DNA from: Oscillospiraceae bacterium
GTDB lineage: Bacteria; Bacillota; Clostridia; Oscillospirales; Oscillospiraceae
DNA: 36,225 bases
Assembly (NCBI GenBank): GCA_017518445.1
Contig: JAFWVB010000060.1
Location: 1 to 36,225, forward strand
Direction: 5' to 3'
Shown: positions 8,106 through 15,533 of the stretch, piece after piece
How the letters are laid out: each line of letters starts with the position of its first letter
How positions within the stretch are numbered: the stretch's first letter is position 1
Made by a program: the position numbers and the translations under genes
The notes under the pieces: generated by a model
What the model was told of the DNA's origin: nothing
What the model saw: only the letters and a program-made list of their open reading frames with translations
The model's database searches: none

Positions 8106-9896
8106 ATGGATATTTCAAAGGATATAAGATACGTAGGCGTGAACGACCATGAGACGGATATGTTTGAGGGGCAGTATGCCATACCGAACGGAATGTCGTA
8201 CAATTCGTATGTGATACTGGACGAGAAGATCGCGGTCACGGACACCGTGGACAGGAAATTTACACACGAGTGGCTTGACAATATCTCCGCCGCATGCGAC
8301 GGCAGAGCGCCGGATTATCTGATAGTCCACCACATGGAGCCGGGTCATTCGGCAAACATAACGCAGTTTATGAACGCATATCCGAATGCCGTTATAGTGG
8401 CGGGGGCGAAGGCGTTTACGATGATGAACAATTTTTTCGGCAAGGACTATGAGGACCGGCGCGTCGTCGTCGGGGAGGGCGACACGCTTTCGCTCGGCAT
8501 GCATACGCTGACGTTTTTTGCGGTGCCGATGGTGCATTGGCCGGAGGTGATGATGTCATACGACGACGTCGATAAGGCGCTGTTTTCGGCTGACGCTTTC
8601 GGAAAATTCGGCGCGCTCGACGTCGAGGACGAGTGGGACGGCGAGGCGAGGCGATATTATTTCGGCATCGTCGGGAAATACGGCACACAGGTGCAGGCGC
8701 TGCTCAAAAAGATGGCGGGAATCGACATAAGGACGATATGTCCGCTCCACGGACCCGCTGTTTCCGACAAACTCGAGCATTGTGTCGACCTTTACAACAC
8801 GTGGTCGAGCTATGGCGTCGAGAGCGACGGGATAGTGATAGCTTACACCTCGGTTTACGGGAACACGAAAAAGGCGGTCGAGCTTTTGGCGGGCAAGCTC
8901 CGCGAAAAGGGCTGTCCGAACGTGATCGTAAACGACCTCGCGCGAATGGATATGTCCAAAGCCGTTGAGGACGCTTTCCGTTACGGCAAGCTCGTTTTGG
9001 CAACGACGACGTACAACGCGGACGTATTCCCGTTTATGAAGGAATTTATAAATCACCTCACGGAGCGGGCTTTCAAAAACAGAACGGTCGCGCTTATCGA
9101 AAACGGCTCATGGGCTCCGCAGGCGGCAAAGACGATGAAGGCTATGCTGGACGGGTGCAAAAACCTCACGTTTGCGGAAACGCAGGTCAGGATACTGTCC
9201 GCGATGAACGAGGAAAACAAAGCGCAGATAGAGGCGCTTGCGGACGAGCTCGCGAAGGAGTATTCCGCGCGAAACGGCGAGACGGCGAACAAGAACGATT
9301 TTACCGCGCTCTTCAAGATAGGCTACGGACTGTATGTCGTCACGTCAAACGACGGGAAAAAGGACAACGGACTGATAGTTAACACCGTTTCGCAGGTGAC
9401 GGATTCGCCGAACCGCGTCGCCGTGTGCATAAACAAGCAGAATTATTCGCACCACGTCATAAAGCAGACGGGGATAATGAATGTGAACTGCCTGTCGGTG
9501 GACGCGCCGTTTTCGGTGTTCAAGGACTTCGGCTTTCGAAGCGGGAGGACGGTCGATAAATTTGCGGATATGACGCCGCCGCGCTCGGACAACGGGCTCG
9601 CGTTTCTGCCGCAGTATATAAACGCCTTCATGTCGCTGAAGGTGGAGCAGTATGTGGACCTTGATACGCACGGGATGTTCATATGCTCCGTTACGGAGGC
9701 GCGGGTGATGTCCGACAGAGAGACGATGACGTACACGTATTATCAGAAAAACGTAAAGCCAAAGCCGCAGACCGAGGGCAAAAAGGGCTGGGTCTGCAAG
9801 GTGTGTGGATATATCCATGAGGACGAGAAGCTGCCGGAGGATTTTATCTGCCCGCTTTGCAAGCACGGCGCGGCTGATTTTGAACCCATAAAATAA
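8106..9896 (+). CDS. A-type flavodiiron protein fused to flavin reductase and rubredoxin (FprA-Hrb fusion)
   Basis: 596 residues from ATG 8106; an in-frame GTG at 8097 overlaps the GGAAGGAG site and is rejected. Domains: metallo-beta-lactamase diiron domain (about 1-245), flavodoxin domain (about 248-395, starting VIAYTSVYGNTKKAVELL, an FMN phosphate loop), flavin reductase domain (about 405-545) and a short rubredoxin (about 560-596, C564-x2-C567G and CPLC). Family role: reduces O2 to water or NO to N2O in the cytoplasm. In Moorella thermoacetica, FprA is served by a separate Hrb protein (flavin reductase plus rubredoxin); here both are one chain, so NAD(P)H could feed the diiron site directly. 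Iron-ligand motifs HWPE, LFSADAF and CPLHGP are intact, but the first motif reads HHMEPGHS, with Gly80 where an Asp ligand is expected. Rubrerythrin follows 30 bases later. Confidence 0.93.
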   Translation: MDISKDIRYVGVNDHETDMFEGQYAIPNGMSYNSYVILDEKIAVTDTVDRKFTHEWLDNISAACDGRAPDYLIVHHMEPGHSANITQFMNAYPNAVIVAGAKAFTMMNNFFGKDYEDRRVVVGEGDTLSLGMHTLTFFAVPMVHWPEVMMSYDDVDKALFSADAFGKFGALDVEDEWDGEARRYYFGIVGKYGTQVQALLKKMAGIDIRTICPLHGPAVSDKLEHCVDLYNTWSSYGVESDGIVIAYTSVYGNTKKAVELLAGKLREKGCPNVIVNDLARMDMSKAVEDAFRYGKLVLATTTYNADVFPFMKEFINHLTERAFKNRTVALIENGSWAPQAAKTMKAMLDGCKNLTFAETQVRILSAMNEENKAQIEALADELAKEYSARNGETANKNDFTALFKIGYGLYVVTSNDGKKDNGLIVNTVSQVTDSPNRVAVCINKQNYSHHVIKQTGIMNVNCLSVDAPFSVFKDFGFRSGRTVDKFADMTPPRSDNGLAFLPQYINAFMSLKVEQYVDLDTHGMFICSVTEARVMSDRETMTYTYYQKNVKPKPQTEGKKGWVCKVCGYIHEDEKLPEDFICPLCKHGAADFEPIK

Positions 9897-9926
9897 CAAT
9901 ATTTTAATAATAAGGAGGATATAAAA

Positions 9927-10466
9927 ATGGGCAACAAATACGCGGGAACACAGACGGAGAAGAATTTGCAGACGGCGTTTGCCGGAGAATCGCAGGCGAG
10001 AAACAAGTACACATATTTCGCATCGAAGGCGAAAAAAGAGGGGTTTGAGCAGATCGCGGCGCTGTTCCAGAAGACCGCCGACAACGAGAAGGAGCACGCA
10101 AAACTGTGGTTCAAGGAGCTTGACGGCATCGGCAGTACGGCGGAAAACCTCGCCGCCGCCGCGGACGGTGAAAACTACGAGTGGACGGATATGTACGACG
10201 GCTTTGCCAAGACTGCCGACGAGGAGGGGTTCCACGAGCTGGCGGAAAGATTCCGCGGCGTCGCAGCCATAGAGAAGAGCCATGAGGAGCGCTACCGCGC
10301 CCTGCTGCACAATGTGGAGGCGCAGGAGGTGTTCAAAAAGAGCTCCGTAAAGGTATGGGAGTGCCGCAATTGCGGGCATATTGTCGTCGGAGAGAAGGCG
10401 CCGGAGGTATGTCCGGTGTGCGCGCACCCGCAGGCGTATTTTGAGCTTCGCGCGGAAAATTATTGA
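9927..10466 (+). CDS. rbr: Rubrerythrin
   Basis: 179 residues. The N-terminal four-helix ferritin-like domain has the diiron carboxylates and histidine in [21 protein letters not shown] and [11 protein letters not shown]. The C-terminal rubredoxin domain has CRNCG and CPVC, which hold one Fe. Rubrerythrin reduces hydrogen peroxide to water in the cytoplasm of anaerobes, receiving electrons from rubredoxin-type donors; the fused rubredoxin of the upstream FprA is a plausible one. A strong AAGGAGG precedes the start. It sits 30 bases after fprA and 27 before desulfoferrodoxin, so the three oxygen-defence enzymes form one operon. Length and motifs are standard. Confidence 0.96.
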   Translation: MGNKYAGTQTEKNLQTAFAGESQARNKYTYFASKAKKEGFEQIAALFQKTADNEKEHAKLWFKELDGIGSTAENLAAAADGENYEWTDMYDGFAKTADEEGFHELAERFRGVAAIEKSHEERYRALLHNVEAQEVFKKSSVKVWECRNCGHIVVGEKAPEVCPVCAHPQAYFELRAENY

Positions 10467-10493
10467 TAAATAGCGATAAAAAGGAGAATTGAC

Positions 10494-10868
10494 ATGGAGA
10501 TGAAATTTTTGCGCTGTTCGCACTGCGGGCAGATAGTTGCCGTCGTAAAGAGCGTCGGCGTGCCGATAATCTGCTGCGGCGAGAAGATGAGCGAGATCGT
10601 TCCGGGAACGACGGACGCATCGGTCGAAAAGCACGTGCCGGTATATGAGGTCAAGGACGGCAAGGTGACCGTCGAGATCGGCGCCGCCGTGCACCCGATG
10701 ACGGAGGAGCATTACATAGAATGGGTATCCCTCCAGACGAAAATGGGCAATCAGCGCAAGGCGTTAAAGCCCGGCGACGAGCCGAAGGTGTGCTTTGCGA
10801 TATGCGACGGCGACGAGGTAGAGGCGGTTTACGCATACTGCAATCTGCACTCGCTCTGGAAGGCGTAA
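10494..10868 (+). CDS. dfx: Desulfoferrodoxin (2Fe superoxide reductase)
   Basis: 124 residues. The N-terminal desulforedoxin domain has the four Fe-binding cysteines C8, C11, C27 and C28. The C-terminal neelaredoxin-type domain has the EKH motif (E45-K46-H47), H67, H73, and C116 with H119, the expected ligands of the square-pyramidal catalytic Fe. It reduces superoxide to hydrogen peroxide without making oxygen, and the peroxide can be removed by the adjacent rubrerythrin. AAGGAG precedes the start, and a second in-frame ATG lies two codons later. The gene is complete, with nothing unusual. Confidence 0.96.
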   Translation: MEMKFLRCSHCGQIVAVVKSVGVPIICCGEKMSEIVPGTTDASVEKHVPVYEVKDGKVTVEIGAAVHPMTEEHYIEWVSLQTKMGNQRKALKPGDEPKVCFAICDGDEVEAVYAYCNLHSLWKA

Positions 10869-10892
10869 GACACTGAAACGGGAGGCGGAGAA

Positions 10893-11558
10893 ATGGTCGA
10901 GGCGATAGAGAGACTGCCGTATTGGGACGCGCTCGATGAGAACGAGAGGAAGCTGCTTCGCGGCAGCGCCGTTTTGCGCCGGTATGAGTCCGGAAGTATG
11001 CTTTACGGCGGCTGTGACGGTGAGAGCTGCTTCGGTATGTTCTACGTCGTATCCGGCGAGGTTCGTGCCTATATACTCTCTGACGAGGGGCGTGAGATCA
11101 CGCTTTTCCGACTCGGCGACGGGGAGTGCTGCGTACTCTCCGCCTCCTGCGTAATATCACAGATCAGCTTCGAGACACAGATGGCGGTGACGAGGGATGC
11201 GGAGCTTATTATCGTGCCTTCGTCTGTGTTCGGCAGGCTCGCGGAGAGCAATATCAAGGTGAGGTGCTTTTTGTATGAGCTTGCGACGGAGCGGTTTTCG
11301 ACCGTAATGTGGGTCATGCAGCAGATACTGTTTTCTCGCTTCGACAAGCGGCTCGCGTCGTTTTTTCTGGAGCAGTACGACAAAACGGGCTTAAAAGAGA
11401 TACGCATGACGCAGGAGCAGATCGCGCAGAACGTAAACTCGGCGCGCGAGGTCGTGGCGAGAATGCTCAAGCAGTTCGCCGCCGACGGTCTTATCGAAAA
11501 CAGACGCGGACGGATAATTTTGAAGGATACAGACGGGCTTTTGAAAATAGCCGGATAA
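10893..11558 (+). CDS. Crp/Fnr family regulator, cysteine-rich sensor domain
   Basis: 221 residues. Residues 1-125 form a cyclic-nucleotide-binding-type beta-barrel, then a dimerisation helix and a winged helix-turn-helix at about 165-205 (TQEQIAQNVNSAREVVARML, LIENRRGRIIL). The sensor barrel has Cys at 41, 46, 79, 80 and 86, the last three in GECCVLSASC. This is unlike cAMP-binding Crp and suggests redox, metal or gas sensing, but no classical Fnr N-terminal cysteine cluster is present. It lies 24 bases after desulfoferrodoxin and is followed by a terminator, so it most likely regulates the oxygen-defence operon of which it is the last gene. The ligand is unknown. Confidence 0.85.
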   Translation: MVEAIERLPYWDALDENERKLLRGSAVLRRYESGSMLYGGCDGESCFGMFYVVSGEVRAYILSDEGREITLFRLGDGECCVLSASCVISQISFETQMAVTRDAELIIVPSSVFGRLAESNIKVRCFLYELATERFSTVMWVMQQILFSRFDKRLASFFLEQYDKTGLKEIRMTQEQIAQNVNSAREVVARMLKQFAADGLIENRRGRIILKDTDGLLKIAG

Positions 11559-11572
11559 AAAATATGAAAAAA

Positions 11573-11607
11573 TGCGACTCAGTCACAGAATTGAGCCGCA
11601 CTTTTTT
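11573..11607 (+). terminator. Rho-independent terminator after the Crp/Fnr gene
   Basis: A nine-position stem with one mismatch (TGCGACTCA at 11573-11581, TGAGCCGCA at 11592-11600) is followed by C and six Ts. It separates the oxygen-defence genes from the ccdA-tlpA thiol genes, which then need their own promoter or readthrough; no clear promoter was seen in the 37 bases after it. Confidence 0.75.
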
Positions 11608-11644
11608 GTAAAGTATAAGCGTAACGGGAAAAGGAGGGCGAGCT

Positions 11645-12298
11645 GTGCGGTATATTATAACGTTTTTGGAGGGGATAATATCGTTCATCTCCCCGTGTAT
11701 GCTGCCGATGCTGCCCGTATATGTGACATATTTCGCGGGGAGCGCCGATGAAAAACGGCGCGTATTTCCGAGGGCTTTGAGCTTTGTTTTAGGTTTCACA
11801 CTGGTATTCAGCCTGCTGGGGCTTTTCGCCGGAACGCTCGGCTCGGCTCTCGCGCGATATCAGACCGCGGTCAACATCGTATGCGGCGCGATAGTGATTA
11901 TGTTCGGGCTTTCATATCTCGGAGTGATCCCGATGAATTTTCTAAAGGGCGTAAAGAAAGCGCGTGAGGCGAGCGGCATTTTTTCGGCGTTTCTGTTCGG
12001 AATGATCTATTCACTTAGCCTTACGCCGTGCGTCGGGGCTTTTTTGGGCTCGGCGCTCATGCTGGCGGCGTCCGAGGGCGGCGCATTCAAGGGACTTTTG
12101 CTTTTGCTCGTATACTCGCTCGGTCTCGGCATACCGTTTGTACTGTCGGCGGTGCTGATAGATAAGCTCCGCGGCGCATTCGATTTCATAAAGAGGCATT
12201 ACAAGGTCATAAACGCCGTGTGCGGCGTCTTTCTGATAATCGTTGGAGTTGCGATGGCGCTCGGACTTTTGGGCGAGCTTATGAATATATTTTCCTGA
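11645..12298 (+). CDS. CcdA-type thiol:disulfide transporter
   Basis: 217 residues, six predicted membrane helices, GTG start eight bases after GGAGGG (11631-11636). The redox cysteines are in the typical places: SFISPC (Cys18) in helix 1 and SLSLTPC (Cys129) in helix 4. CcdA/DsbD-family proteins carry reducing equivalents from cytoplasmic thioredoxin across the membrane to an exported thioredoxin-like partner. That partner is almost certainly the TlpA-like gene 9 bases downstream, and the likely electron source is the thioredoxin encoded at 13092. In many bacteria the pair serves cytochrome c maturation or repair of exported disulfides; no cytochrome genes are seen here, so the final substrate is unknown. 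Confidence 0.93.
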   Translation: MRYIITFLEGIISFISPCMLPMLPVYVTYFAGSADEKRRVFPRALSFVLGFTLVFSLLGLFAGTLGSALARYQTAVNIVCGAIVIMFGLSYLGVIPMNFLKGVKKAREASGIFSAFLFGMIYSLSLTPCVGAFLGSALMLAASEGGAFKGLLLLLVYSLGLGIPFVLSAVLIDKLRGAFDFIKRHYKVINAVCGVFLIIVGVAMALGLLGELMNIFS

Positions 12299-12307
12299 GG
12301 TGAGGCT

Positions 12308-12871
12308 ATGAAAAACAAAAAAATCATATTTACGGCGGCGGCTTTGATCATAATAATATTTGCGGCGGGAGTGCTGTATCCCAAGCTCGCCGCAAAGCGT
12401 CCGGCGGTCGATGCCGCGCCTCCCGCGGAGGGGAATAACGTCGAGGCGGCGCCCGATTTCGAGGTATTTGACGCCGCTGGAGAGGCGGTAAAGCTGTCGG
12501 AAAAGGTCGGGAAGCCCGTCGTGGTGAATTTCTGGGCGACATGGTGCGGATACTGCGTTATGGAGTTTCCGTCGTTTGAAAAATGCGCCGAGGAGTACGG
12601 CGATAAGGTCGAATTCATGATGGTCGATCTCACTGACGGGCGCAGAGACACAGTAGAGAGCGCGACGGAGTTTATCGAGGAGAACGGGTACACGTTCCCT
12701 ATCTATTTCGACACGCAGTTCAGTGCCGTCGAGGCTTACGGCGTGAACGGGATACCGATGACGGTCTTTGTGAAAAGCGACGGAAGCGTGCTTTATGAGC
12801 ACGTCGGCGCGATGGACGAGGAGACCTTAAGAGGATATATAGACATACTTACGGGAGGTGCGGAAAAATGA
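12308..12871 (+). CDS. Membrane-tethered TlpA/ResA-like thioredoxin
   Basis: 187 residues. An N-terminal signal anchor (about 6-24) is followed by a short Ala/Pro-rich linker and a TlpA-like thioredoxin fold (about 48-187). The active site is WATWCGYC; the cis-proline loop is VNGIPMTVFV. Exported proteins of this family reduce disulfides outside the membrane, taking electrons from CcdA, whose gene is immediately upstream. The TGA stop overlaps the ATG of the next gene (ATGA), so translation is coupled. Possible substrates include the cysteine-bearing pilin at 5189, but nothing in the sequence proves this. Confidence 0.93.
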   Translation: MKNKKIIFTAAALIIIIFAAGVLYPKLAAKRPAVDAAPPAEGNNVEAAPDFEVFDAAGEAVKLSEKVGKPVVVNFWATWCGYCVMEFPSFEKCAEEYGDKVEFMMVDLTDGRRDTVESATEFIEENGYTFPIYFDTQFSAVEAYGVNGIPMTVFVKSDGSVLYEHVGAMDEETLRGYIDILTGGAEK

Positions 12872-13071
12872 AAATAAAGCTGAATCCGAATACGGAGGTA
12901 GTCAGAACGGTCAAGGAAGGACTAAAAAAGACGGGCGGATACTGCCCGTGCAGGCTCGAGAGGACGGAGAGCAACAAATGTATGTGCCGTGAATTTCGCG
13001 ACCAGATAGACGATCCGAATTACGAGGGCTACTGCCACTGTATGCTGTATTACAAATCACTTGAAGATTAA
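12868..13071 (+). CDS. Small FTR-like (ferredoxin-thioredoxin reductase catalytic) protein
   Basis: 67 residues with three Cys-x-Cys motifs: CPC at 26-28, CMC at 38-40 and CHC at 56-58. This is the signature of the FTR catalytic chain, which holds a 4Fe-4S cluster beside a redox disulfide and reduces thioredoxin with ferredoxin electrons. Plant-type FTR has CPC-x16-CPC-x8-CHC; here it is CPC-x9-CMC-x15-CHC, so the motif order is kept but spacing is redistributed. No variable chain gene is nearby. The start overlaps the tlpA stop by four bases, and thioredoxin lies 20 bases downstream, which supports a role in reducing that thioredoxin. The donor is not known. Confidence 0.8.
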   Translation: MKIKLNPNTEVVRTVKEGLKKTGGYCPCRLERTESNKCMCREFRDQIDDPNYEGYCHCMLYYKSLED

Positions 13072-13091
13072 AAATTAAAGGAGATATTATC

Positions 13092-13400
13092 ATGGCTGAA
13101 ATAACGGTTACAAAGGAAAATTTTGAAAACGAGGTCTTGAAATCCGACAAGCCGGTGCTTCTCGATTTCTGGGCGACATGGTGCGGACCGTGCATGATGC
13201 TCTCGCCCGTTATCGCGGAGATAGCAGAGGAGTATGAGGGGCAGATCAAGGTCGGCAAGGTAAACGTAGACGAACAGCCGGAGCTTGCGGCGTCGTTTCG
13301 CGTCGTCAGCATCCCGACGGTCGTCGTGATGAAAAACGGAGAGGTGACGAACACGGCGGTCGGCTACCGCCCGAAGGAAGAGCTTGTCGCGCTTTTGTAA
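13092..13400 (+). CDS. trxA: Thioredoxin
   Basis: 102 residues, full length. Active site FWATWCGPC near residues 27-35, cis-proline at VVSIPTVVV, and a normal C-terminal KEELVALL. AAAGGAG precedes the ATG. It is cytoplasmic and reduces protein disulfides. Its position between the FTR-like gene and the rhodanese, with ccdA and tlpA upstream, makes it the likely hub between a cytoplasmic reductant and the CcdA membrane relay. No thioredoxin reductase of the NADPH flavoprotein type is encoded in the window. Confidence 0.95.
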   Translation: MAEITVTKENFENEVLKSDKPVLLDFWATWCGPCMMLSPVIAEIAEEYEGQIKVGKVNVDEQPELAASFRVVSIPTVVVMKNGEVTNTAVGYRPKEELVALL

Positions 13401-13410
13401 GGTGCAGATT

Positions 13411-13731
13411 ATGGGGTTTTTAGATATGTTCAAGACGCCGGACATTGACAGCGGCGTTGATGAGTGCAGGGGGACGCGGAACGCCGTCCTGCTCGACGTG
13501 CGCACGGCGGAGGAGTACAGACAGGGGCACATACCGGAGAGCGTGAACGTGCCGCTCGATGAAATAGGACGCGCGGACGGACAGATACCCGACAAAGAGA
13601 CGCCTGTTTTCACCTATTGCCTCAGCGGGGCGAGAAGCGCGCGGGCGGCGGCAGAGCTGCGTCGCAGAGGCTATTCGCGCGTGAAAAACATAGGGGGCAT
13701 AAGCAGCTATTCGGGAAAGATCGTGAGGTAG
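13411..13731 (+). CDS. Single-domain rhodanese sulfurtransferase
   Basis: 106 residues from ATG 13411, with AAGGTG at 13399-13404; a TTG 27 bases upstream overlaps trxA and lacks a site. Rhodanese features: VLLDVRTAEEYRQGHIPESVNVPL, catalytic loop CLSGARS, and NIGGI. Such proteins carry sulfane sulfur as a Cys persulfide. The next gene ends in another rhodanese domain (CQSGLRS), so two sulfur carriers lie side by side, suggesting polysulfide or persulfide handling together with CoA-disulfide reductase. It stops with TAG, five bases before the next GTG start. Confidence 0.9.
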   Translation: MGFLDMFKTPDIDSGVDECRGTRNAVLLDVRTAEEYRQGHIPESVNVPLDEIGRADGQIPDKETPVFTYCLSGARSARAAAELRRRGYSRVKNIGGISSYSGKIVR

Positions 13732-13735
13732 AGAC

Positions 13736-15433
13736 GTGAAGGTCGTCATTATAGGCGGAGTTGCGGGCGGCGCGACCGCCGCCGCGAGGATACGCAGGCT
13801 CGATGAGAGCGCGGAGATAATCATTTTCGAGCGTTCGGGCTATATTTCATACGCCAACTGCGGACTGCCCTACTATGTGGGCGGCGTTATCGAAGACAGG
13901 GGGGAGCTTACTCTCCAGACGCCGGAGAGCTTCCGGGAGAGATTTCGCATAGACGTTAAGGTTCGCCATGAGGTCACGGCGATAGACACGGAGAAAAAGA
14001 CCGTGACCGTGAGGGCGCTTGACGCCGGAAGCGAGTTCGCGGAGAGCTATGACAGGCTCCTTATCGCCACAGGCGCGAGACCCGTAGTGCCGAATATGCC
14101 GGGTGTGGAGCTTGAGAATGTGTTTTCGCTTCGCACCGTCGAGGACGCGGTAAAAATACGCGGATATATAGAGAAAAACGCGCCGAGGTCGGCTGTGATC
14201 GCGGGCGGCGGGTATATCGGCGTCGAGATGGCGGAAAATCTTATAGAGGCGGGGCTTTCGGTCACGATAGTCCAGCAGATGGATCAGCTTTTGGCGCCGT
14301 TTGACGCGGATATGGCGTCGCTTATACACGCGGAGCTTAAAAGACACGGCGCGGTTTTGAAATTCGGGAGCACCGTGGCGGGATTTGAAAAATCCGGCGA
14401 TGGCGTGAAAACGTTCGTAGAGGGCGAAGCGCCGATGGTTTCCGACATTGTGATACTCGCAATAGGCGTCGCGCCGGACACGGCTTTGGCGAAAAAAGCG
14501 GGGCTTGAGCTCGGAATACGGGGCAGTATCGCCGTGAACGAAAAAATGGAGACGTCCGCGCCGGACGTATACGCCGTGGGCGACGCGGTGCAGGTAAAAA
14601 GCGCCGTGACGGGCGAAAATACACTTATATCGCTCGCGGGACCCGCCAACAAGCAGGGGCGCATCGCCGCGGACAATATCTGCGGCGGGCAGAGCCGCTT
14701 TAAGGGTTCGATGGGCTCGTCCGTAATAAAGCTCTTCGATATGACGCTCGCGACGACGGGTATAAATGAGAAAACCGCCGCGGAGCTCGGCATAGATACG
14801 GAGAAGGTTGTGCTGTCTCCGGCTTCGCACGCCTCGTATTATCCGGGCGCGGAAAGCATGGTGATGAAGGTCATATGCGACAAAAAGACGCAGAGACTGC
14901 TCGGCGCTCAGATCGTCGGCGGGAGCGGCGTCGATAAGCGTATAGACGTGCTCGCCGCGGCGATACACGCGGGCATGACGGGACCGGAGCTAAAGGAGCT
15001 CGATCTCGCGTACGCGCCGCCGTATTCATCTGCAAAGGACCCCGTAAATATGGCGGGCTTTATGTTTGAAAATGTTTTCGGCGGGCTTTTGAAGCAGTTC
15101 CATTATGACGAAGTGAGTGAGCTTCCGAGGGACGGAAGCGTGACACTGCTCGACACGAGAACGCGCGGAGAATACGCGCGCGGACATATCGACGGCTTTG
15201 TGAATATCCCCGTGGACGAGCTGCGCGAGCGTATCGGAGAGATACCGGAGAGAAAGACCGTGTACGTCATGTGCCAGAGCGGGCTTCGCAGCTACATCGC
15301 GTGCAGACTTTTGGAGCAGAGAGGCTTTGACTGCCGGAATCTTTCCGGCGGCTACGGCTTTTACAGCGCGGTAATGAAAGACCGCAAGGCGGCGAGAGAA
15401 GCATACCCCTGCGGCATGGAAAAGAGCGAATAA
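13736..15433 (+). CDS. CoA-disulfide reductase with C-terminal rhodanese domain
   Basis: 565 residues, GTG start. FAD-binding VVIIGGVAGGATAAAR at the N-terminus, redox Cys42 in SYANCGLPYYVGG, NAD(P)H-binding AVIAGGGYIGVEMAENL near 155-171, and the second FAD motif DVYAVGDA near 280. A dimerisation domain follows, with YAPPYSSAKDPVN, and residues about 465-550 form a rhodanese with CQSGLRS. Family members reduce CoA disulfide, CoA persulfide or polysulfide with NAD(P)H, and the rhodanese-fused form is linked to sulfane-sulfur reduction. It is the last gene of the thiol run. Substrate preference cannot be read from sequence. Confidence 0.93.
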   Translation: MKVVIIGGVAGGATAAARIRRLDESAEIIIFERSGYISYANCGLPYYVGGVIEDRGELTLQTPESFRERFRIDVKVRHEVTAIDTEKKTVTVRALDAGSEFAESYDRLLIATGARPVVPNMPGVELENVFSLRTVEDAVKIRGYIEKNAPRSAVIAGGGYIGVEMAENLIEAGLSVTIVQQMDQLLAPFDADMASLIHAELKRHGAVLKFGSTVAGFEKSGDGVKTFVEGEAPMVSDIVILAIGVAPDTALAKKAGLELGIRGSIAVNEKMETSAPDVYAVGDAVQVKSAVTGENTLISLAGPANKQGRIAADNICGGQSRFKGSMGSSVIKLFDMTLATTGINEKTAAELGIDTEKVVLSPASHASYYPGAESMVMKVICDKKTQRLLGAQIVGGSGVDKRIDVLAAAIHAGMTGPELKELDLAYAPPYSSAKDPVNMAGFMFENVFGGLLKQFHYDEVSELPRDGSVTLLDTRTRGEYARGHIDGFVNIPVDELRERIGEIPERKTVYVMCQSGLRSYIACRLLEQRGFDCRNLSGGYGFYSAVMKDRKAAREAYPCGMEKSE

Positions 15434-15451
15434 TAAAGCCGCGCGGCGAGT

Positions 15452-15480
15452 TTGCAATTACGGCGGCGATATTTTATAAT
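15452..15480 (+). promoter_or_regulatory. Sigma-A promoter of the ABC-GNAT gene
   Basis: TTGCAA at 15452-15457 and TATAAT at 15475-15480 with 17 bases between, 19 bases after the CoA-disulfide reductase stop. The -10 box runs directly into the palindrome at 15478-15514. Confidence 0.75.
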
Positions 15481-15514
15481 AGTGAGCGACCCCGTTGTGG
15501 GATCGCTCACTATT
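15478..15514 (+). promoter_or_regulatory. Palindrome over the transcription start: operator, 5' hairpin or terminator
   Basis: Twelve base pairs (15478-15489 with 15503-15514, core AGTGAGCGA/TCGCTCACT) plus three more G-C pairs inside an offset. It overlaps the -10 box and predicted start point of the promoter just upstream, as an operator would. As RNA it could also end transcripts from the upstream gene, but the T-tail (TATTTTC) is poor. Confidence 0.55.
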
Positions 15515-15533
15515 TTCAGAGAGGGGCATGGAT

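Noticed and set aside
9345-10712. 455-codon minus-strand open frame
   Set aside because: It lies opposite fprA, rubrerythrin and desulfoferrodoxin, whose motifs are unmistakable; long antisense frames are common in this GC-biased codon usage.
12868-13071. Full FTR enzyme
   Set aside because: Cys-x-Cys spacing differs from plant-type FTR and no variable chain is encoded, so it is described only as FTR-like.
13847-14968. 373-codon minus-strand open frame
   Set aside because: Antisense to CoA-disulfide reductase; Arg/His-rich, no motif.
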